A stretch of DNA of 64,000 bases from Hofstenia miamia. Lineage: Eukaryota; Xenacoelomorpha; Acoela. The translations under genes and the position numbers were made by a program. Shown piece by piece: positions 57,810 through 64,000 of the stretch. Numbering within the stretch: the first letter of the stretch is position 1; the number at the start of each line of letters is the position of its first letter. The DNA is taken from the NCBI GenBank assembly GCA_004352715.1, contig SCFE01000070.1:329420-393419 (forward strand), read 5' to 3'. The notes under the pieces are model-generated. The model was not told where the DNA came from. It was given only the letters and a program-made list of their open reading frames with translations, and ran no database searches.

Positions 57810-59094
57810 GTTTTCTGCAAAAAAAAATGAGACTAAACACCTATTTCTTAACGCTTTTTGGAAACGTATTGAGACGTTTTAGAGGAAAACTATAAAAATA
57901 AGACATCGAGAATTTTGTGAACTTTAAAATGGTCAAACAAAAAAGCTAATTAATTAAACTGGTACTTTGTAATTATTTGAAAACACTTACCAAACAAATT
58001 ATTTTGCTTTGCAACGTTTCTACTTGTTTTCTCCGGAATGGAAACGTTGAAACAGCTTGAAAACGCCTTTGCGACATCGCAAATTTCTCGATTAACTTAT
58101 TTTCGAAAGCTGAAAAAAATTCGACAAGGAGAAGCTCTCAAAAAAAGAAAAGCAAGTGGACGCCCTCGAAAAATTATTGGAAAATTCATTCAGAAAACAG
58201 TCGCAATTGCTCTCAAAAATCCCTATATTTCTGGGAAAAAAATTGCAAACCGGTTCAAACTGAAGCCGACATCTCTGTGCATGAAACCACAGTTCTGAGA
58301 ACACTGAAAAAAAGTGGAGTTACAAAAATTGGCAGAAAAAAATCGACTTCTGAACAAAAGAACATCAAGAAAAAAGATTAAATTTCGTGAAAGAATGGAA
58401 AGAGTACACTTTTGAAGATGTTTGGATAACTTATGAGTGCGTATTTCAACTGCACAGAAACAAAGTACAAGTGTGGTGGTCAAAGAAATGTCCAAGACCA
58501 ACAAAAGCGGTTCCAAAGTTCGACCAAAAAATTATGGTTTGGGGAGCACTTTCCCATCATGGGTTTTATTTGAAAATTTTAGACGGAAAAGCCACAATCG
58601 ACAGTCAAAGATATTGCCAAATTATAGCTGAATTTATGCCTTATGCTGATGCTTTATATGATGATGGATGGATACTCCAACAGGACGGAGCAACCCCGCA
58701 CACGTCAGCAAAGACAAAAAATTGGTTTTCTGAAAATAATATCCAGTTTTTGCAATGGCCACCAAGTTCTGCTGATCTTTCTCCAATCGAAAACGTGTGG
58801 CAGATATTGAAAAATGACGTTGAGAAGAAAAATCCGAAAAATATATCCGATTTAAAAGAAAAAATCCAAGAAAGTCAACACATTTTGACATCTGAAATGA
58901 AGTCCAATTTAATGAAATCAGTTTCAGTTCGTTTGAATGAAGTTATTTCTACAGGAGGAAAACAAATTAGACTTTGATGCTTTTTACTTATGGTCCTTTA
59001 ATTTATTTTTAAAATCGTACCTTTCTTGAGTTGTTACGTTCAGTAGTTCAAAAGTAATATGCCTTTTTTCTAGTCTCATTTTCTTGCAGCCAAC
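57810..59094 (+). mobile_element. Complete Tc1-type transposon, inactive
   Basis: A 1285-bp element with inverted ends GTTTTCTGCAAAAAAAAATG and, reversed, GTTGGCTGCAAGAAAATGAG, flanked by TA on both sides (57808-57809, 59095-59096). Copy 1 of the module (about 30885-30895) preserves the uninterrupted sequence around a TA, so the insertion point is defined exactly. It carries one transposase gene and nothing else, the standard Tc1 plan. It arrived after the module was duplicated. Confidence 0.85.
58038..58977 (+). pseudogene. Tc1 transposase, DD34E, dead
   Basis: The N-terminal helix-turn-helix region (ISRLTYFRKLKKIRQGEA) is followed by the GRPRKI AT-hook motif typical of Tc1. The frame shifts near 58262 (continuing ADISVHETTVLRTLKKSG) and again near 58375. 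The catalytic core reads DVWITYECVFQLHRN, where the first catalytic Asp is replaced by Tyr (codon TAT, 58432-58434). The second Asp is in WILQQDGATPHTS and the Glu in DLSPIENVW, 34 residues apart, giving DD34E. The family call is certain. Two frameshifts and the lost Asp make cut-and-paste activity impossible. Confidence 0.9.
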
Positions 59095-59398
59095 TATATA
59101 TAAAACCATTTAAGAAAACAGTGTTGTTTGATTTTATCAAGAAACGTTGGCTGCAAACAAATAATAGCATAATTTAGATTTTATAATCATTTTATGTCTA
59201 TGAATAACGTAGTATGACTGTATATTGAGGCTTTTGTTTGCCCACTAGAAGTGGTTGTTTTTAGTTTGAATTTAATATCGTTTTCTTATAACTACAGATA
59301 CCTATTAAAAATATTTTTTACTATTTTTGTATTGAATACTGTCTTATTAACAAAATTAACATTGATATTTGCTTCCACAATTAATGCAAAGCACTTAC
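59095..59398 (-). repeat. Module copy 3 flank continued after Tc1
   Basis: Reverse complement of about 30243-30885 of copy 1, with a deletion. It stops near 59398, where the sequence changes directly to the inverted-duplication arm, so the module was broken and rejoined here. Confidence 0.65.
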
Positions 59399-59399
59399 A

Positions 59400-62285
59400 C
59401 TATAGATGTATGAAATAGTCTTGCATTTCAAAACAAGATAGAAAATATTCACCAAACTTAATAACAGGCATATGAAATATAGCCATGATAAATCAATAGA
59501 AATGTGAAATGTCTGATGTACATGACAAAAGTAAGTTTATCTTCACCAATGTTTCCTATCTGTAAAAATTCCATGCAATTATTTCTTTTTTTGCTATTAT
59601 CCAAAAATAAAATGGGAAAATATTCCCCATACTTAAACATTACAGGCGTATGATATATTGACTTACATGATAAAGAAAATTTTGCATTTACAAAAAATTA
59701 TAAATGCGATGCTATTAGTATGTTTGTACACATTTGTAGACTTACATTTTTTTGTTGGTTTATGACTCTTGCATGGCTGTCTACATTACATGGGGTTTTC
59801 CACTTTTCAACAGGCTTTGTTGACTTTACACACCTTTTCAGCTTACTTTTTGGCTTACGACCCCTTTATGGGTGAATACATTACACAGGTTTTCTGCTTT
59901 TGTAAATTTAATGTGTGAATATGATGACACATTCGTTATTCATAGTTGATGTCGATTTTTTCCATCGATAGATGCGATTTCCAATCATTAAATTTGTAAA
60001 CTCCATGATGAATTCACCATCCTAAACGTACAAATACTTGTAAATAGTGTATTATTCACACGCAAAAAATACAGACACATGGTATTTAGAAGAAAATTAC
60101 AATGTAATATTTTTTTAATAGAAAAAACAATTTCTGTAAAATCGCTTAACCATAACAAACTCTGCTGACTTGGAAAAATTTAATGCATGTTCTTCAGTAA
60201 ATAATATCCAAATAATGCAACAAAGTGAAAATTAATGCATATAATTTATAGTTTCAGTAAGCTAATAGTTATGAAAGTAGTAATTTAATTTGCATGCAAT
60301 TATCAAAATGTTCAACGTAGCAAAAATCGATACATATAATTTAGTTTAAAACGGAAATTTAAAAAAAAACATGCTCAATTAAGCATGAAATATAATAATA
60401 TACTTAGATGATAAAACAATTTTAATAAATTTTCTGCAAATATCATCCAAAATGACATGACAAAGTTAAAATCAATGTGTATAATTTATAGTTTTGGTAA
60501 GTTACTAATTATAAAATTAGAAAATTTAAATTGAGATATGATTAAACAAAATATTCAATGGTATTTAAAAATTATTTATGTAATATGAATAGAAAATTTG
60601 TTACATTTTGAACATTTCTAATCTCATGCAATTTTGAAAATTCCTCAACATCTATGAATAAAAAAACGGGTTACGTTTTATACAATAGACTGCAAACAAA
60701 ATTGTTTGCCAACAAATATTACAACAAAAGAGAATATATTCCAATGACATCAGGGATACACAGACGGCCAAAGTACACTATTATATCATATCCATGCCCG
60801 CAAGCGTACAGTAAAAATATTCACGTCCATCGAATTCTTTTACTACTAACCACCTATAAAGCAATGAAACATAATTGAACATATAATACTATTTGCAGTA
60901 AACAAAAAATACTAATTCTCAGGTTAAAAATAAGTTTTCGATGTAAGGAAGGAATAAGAATAACTGTCTCACAATGAAATACTTAACTGAAAACAAGCTT
61001 TTAATTAAAAAATTTATTCATTCTTAGAACCCTGCAAGTTTTGATATTATTATTCAAGTCAAGTCAGGTATAGGTGATCTAATGAAATTTGAGTTTAGTA
61101 CACATGCAGTTGGCCTACTACCTATTTAGTAAAGCCTAATGGCCTTAACTGACTTGCATTTAAGCTTAGTAAAAATATTAACTGTTTTCCACCAGGATGT
61201 ACGATACCCTGAGAAATCACATTGAACTATTTATTACCAATATTCAAAAATCTAAATTCACATGTGATTTAAATAATTTATAAAAAAAGTGTAGAGGTTT
61301 ATACCTTTATTCTACGTTTGAAATGCAATTGATTGCTTAATTACAGCTTTTCTGTGCACCATTTGTTGGAAGTAAAAAAGGAATATTTAATTTTGTGTAT
61401 ATTTTAACTGAATTGCTTTATAATAATATGGTATAATAATATGGTGAATAAAGAGGTATTTCAGTATTATCATTAGATATCAAATAGAGGCCTGTAATAT
61501 GATACTACCAGCAAATTCCTTGCTCACACCCTTGCAGGATCACTCTTATGCAATTGAAAACTTTAAAAATGACAATCCAAAAACGAGTGTTGAAAAAATT
61601 ATATTAAAAAACTTTACAAAAGTGTTATAACAATATAGAAGAAAACTCAATATCCATTATCACAATTATTTACCAGAGTTGAAGCTTTCTATTCACTTTT
61701 TCTCTTTCACTGCCGGTGTAGTATTACATGACTTATTTTTAATACATGTCTAATTTTTGATTTTTGCTTTTGCTTAATTTCCCCTATTTAAAAGTGGAGT
61801 ATATTATAAAGTGGCCCGATGCAAGCATAGTTGCTCCAGATTCAGAGCCGGTCTTAGCTTTCGCGATATCCGGGGCAAAATATGATGTGTAAGTAAACTT
61901 AAGAAGTAATGATAACAACGTCCCTGTTATTATAATGTGGATTTGCCATCTTACTTGTTTGGAAATTATCAAAGTTGGAATTGCGCTGAAATTTTTAGCA
62001 CGAGCCCAGTCCGGCCCAAATTACTTTTCTTTTACAGCAATGATAGTGTCTGTTGCCTCAAAGAGTCCCATAAGCGCTACACTATGAATTTGATTGGACA
62101 ATTTTCATATGTATTGATCAACATGTGCATAGGTGCATATCCGGATTAGTCCGTTAAAAATGCTAATTCAATTCTGTTCAAATTCAAATTGCATTGTTAA
62201 CCTTTATACAGTAAACGTATCATAGAAGGGCCGTAGGGCTGGACCAGACGTGAGCCCTTCCTGTAGACAGAGCAGTAGCTAGGGG
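59400..62285 (-). repeat. Arm of the ~3-kb inverted duplication, right
   Basis: Near-identical reverse complement of 39322-42480. It contains the end of the AG...CT element (TACTACT at 60841-60847, then AACCAC, the reversed target duplication), but the other element end is missing. One of the ~230-bp internal repeats present in the left arm is absent. The arm ends at the N gap. Confidence 0.8.
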
Positions 62286-62664
62286 NNNNNNNNNNNNNNN
62301 NNNNNNNNNNNNNNNNNNNNNNNNNNNNNNNNNNNNNNNNNNNNNNNNNNNNNNNNNNNNNNNNNNNNNNNNNNNNNNNNNNNNNNNNNNNNNNNNNNNN
62401 NNNNNNNNNNNNNNNNNNNNNNNNNNNNNNNNNNNNNNNNNNNNNNNNNNNNNNNNNNNNNNNNNNNNNNNNNNNNNNNNNNNNNNNNNNNNNNNNNNNN
62501 NNNNNNNNNNNNNNNNNNNNNNNNNNNNNNNNNNNNNNNNNNNNNNNNNNNNNNNNNNNNNNNNNNNNNNNNNNNNNNNNNNNNNNNNNNNNNNNNNNNN
62601 NNNNNNNNNNNNNNNNNNNNNNNNNNNNNNNNNNNNNNNNNNNNNNNNNNNNNNNNNNNNNNNN
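62286..62664. other. Assembly gap (379 N)
   Basis: N run bounded on the right by a (TA)n tract. The size is not a round number, so it may be an estimate from paired reads. Confidence 0.95.
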
Positions 62665-63024
62665 ATATATATATATATATATATTCTTTAAATTTTTTTA
62701 GGTTTGACATTATTGAGCTACAGAAATGATAGAATGTCCCTATCTGTTAAATTTTTCCATTGATATTATACATTAGTCCACATGCTTACCCTTGAAATTA
62801 TATAATTTTTTCTTTGAAAGCTAGCTCATGATATTTATTCTTTAAAGCATTATTTTGTAAATTTCCGTTTGCTGACTGGTATTGCAATTCTTGGTATTTA
62901 AAAATCCACAAAATAAATGAACATCAAAAATACATTAAATCTTTTTCCACCATTATGCACCATTATGCAAAAACATTTAGGTGTAGGAGATGATGTAAAA
63001 TTGGACTGTAGTGTAAAATGGGAA
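62665..63024 (-). repeat. Second copy of the module's distal edge
   Basis: Similar to 56370-56700 in the same orientation and to 31700-32070 inverted. It is joined at the single N at 63025 to the middle of the secreted-protein paralogue, skipping about 1.8 kb of the order seen in copy 1. This is either a deletion or a misjoin. Confidence 0.7.
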
Positions 63025-63025
63025 N

Positions 63026-63528
63026 TCCATCACATTCTTTAAATGCTTTGGCGAATTTTACTTTATCTTGTTTTTCTTGGCACTCACACATATCTGTCTT
63101 TAGTACACTCCGGAAAAAATTGAGATAGCCGCAATCAGTTTTATCAAGGTCTGATTGATCGAATTTAAGTTTTTTCAATTTATCTTGAGAATTAAAATAT
63201 TTTGAGTCTTCAATTTTTTTTCCCTTTAAATAATCTCGTACCAATTTTTTTATTTCTAAAAGACTAAGTTGAATCATCTTGCAGCATTGTTCGTTGGAAT
63301 TTGGATCTTCTATGGTCGCCACTGTCAATTCGTTTAATACTTCTTCTACTGAATGTTTTTTCTGTTGATAGCCAATCAAGTTGACATAGGCCTACATGAA
63401 GAATTGCCTCGTTCAACACGACTGATAAGGTATTTTGCTAAATGCTTAAAAGAAAAATGTTGGTATGATATTCCTGAAAAATTTTGAGAAAGAAAGAGAG
63501 CAATTAACTTTAAATTTACAAATCTCAT
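63026..63528 (-). pseudogene. Secreted cysteine-rich protein paralogue, truncated copy 3
   Basis: On the minus strand the ATG is at 63528 and the signal peptide is retained (MRFVNLKLIALFLSQNFSGI). About 20 bases are missing after the codons for CRPMS, which shifts the frame. It continues YQQKKHSVEEVLNELTVATI, EQCCKMIQLSLLEIKKLVRD and TDMCECQEKQDKVKFAKAF and is cut at KECDG by the N at 63025. It differs from copy 1 by many substitutions (for example SQDKLKKLKFDQSDLDKTDC), more than copy 2 does. It is a pseudogene or an assembly-truncated, frameshifted paralogue. Confidence 0.75.
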
Positions 63529-64000
63529 TGCCACAATAAATTGTAATACCGGGAAAAACGAAATTCACAGTGTTAATTATTTTTAAATTTATAGTATTTG
63601 ACACACAACTGAACAAAATAATTGAAGCGGTAGAACTAATGATGAAATGTTATCAACTTATCATTATGTGAAATAATTTACTACTTTTAAAGAGCTTCTT
63701 TGCAATAAATTTCAAAAATTTTTAGCTTAATACTGAAGAATAGCATTTTGCACACAACTTGCTTTGATGTAAAATTCTTAACATTTTCCTATAACAAACT
63801 TTGAGACAAAATAAATATAACTATATAATTTTTTCGAAAACTGAAGTAACTTTGAATTTAGGGAATCAATTCAGAAATATTTCAAATGCTAATTTTTATT
63901 ATTTTTAGTAGAGGTTCCGAATCTTAGACTTCTTATGCTACTTAACTTTCATTTAGAAGAACAATGTCATTATTTTGAAATTCTCTTATTCAACCCTCAG
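63529..64000 (-). repeat. Upstream flank of paralogue copy 3
   Basis: Reverse complement of about 28800-29273 of copy 1, nearly identical. It would contain the same promoter region as the intact gene. The module continues beyond the window. Confidence 0.75.

Noticed and set aside
58223-58891. Minus-strand frames across the Tc1 transposase
   Set aside because: Antisense shadows of the transposase gene with Cys/Phe/Leu-rich translations.
1-64000. CRISPR arrays, bacterial operons or ribosome binding sites
   Set aside because: None seen; the sequence is of animal nuclear type, with retrotransposons, microsatellites and a RING-WWE protein.

Overview
The window is an AT-rich, gene-poor stretch of an animal nuclear genome, given as a gapped scaffold (N runs at 6259-7258, 46750-47749, 55023-55172 and 62286-62664, plus single Ns). 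Animal origin is inferred from an RNF146-type RING-WWE ubiquitin ligase, Ty3/gypsy, CR1/L2-like LINE, Tc1 and Polinton/Maverick remnants, and many (TA)n microsatellites. The overall style suits an early-branching invertebrate such as a cnidarian or sponge. The species cannot be fixed from this sequence.

Layout. 1-3.3 kb: a broken Ty3/gypsy element on the minus strand (coiled coil, Gag, protease, LTR). 3.3-6.2 kb: small inverted-repeat elements. 7.3-8.1 kb: a frameshifted member of a multicopy cysteine-motif family. 10.3-16.7 kb: LINE fragments around the one clearly intact conserved host gene, an RNF146 homologue (11187-11666). 20-25.7 kb: a second gypsy copy (gag, protease, RT thumb, RNase H, integrase), followed by an unusual decayed region with an in-frame DSRA-type repeat. 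26.3 kb: a small CAGGGTTTT element. 33.2-38.4 kb: dispersed repeats and a third gypsy copy (LTR, gag, protease).

The second theme is a duplicated module: about 27.7-32.1 kb (+), 39.3-45.3 kb (+) and 56.4-64.0 kb (inverted). Each copy carries one member of a secreted, cysteine-rich protein family that I do not recognise. Only the first is intact (29274-30023). The second has lost its ATG and has two frameshifts; the third is frameshifted and truncated. Comparing the three copies exposes later insertions: a 2.05 kb element with AG...CT ends and a 6-bp target duplication in copy 2, and a complete but dead Tc1 transposon (57810-59094) in copy 3.

Between copies 2 and 3 lie a LINE fragment, the C-terminal part of an acyl-CoA ligase, and a decayed Polinton/adintovirus-like block (52.8-56.1 kb). 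That block holds a pX-like protein, an adenain-like protease, a fibre-like protein and an ORF with a possible phospholipase A2-like core. Three of its ORFs share a TATATA motif directly before the ATG, and two also share AAATATTT about 20 nt upstream. Only RNF146 and the first secreted gene look functional; most of the rest is transposon remains.
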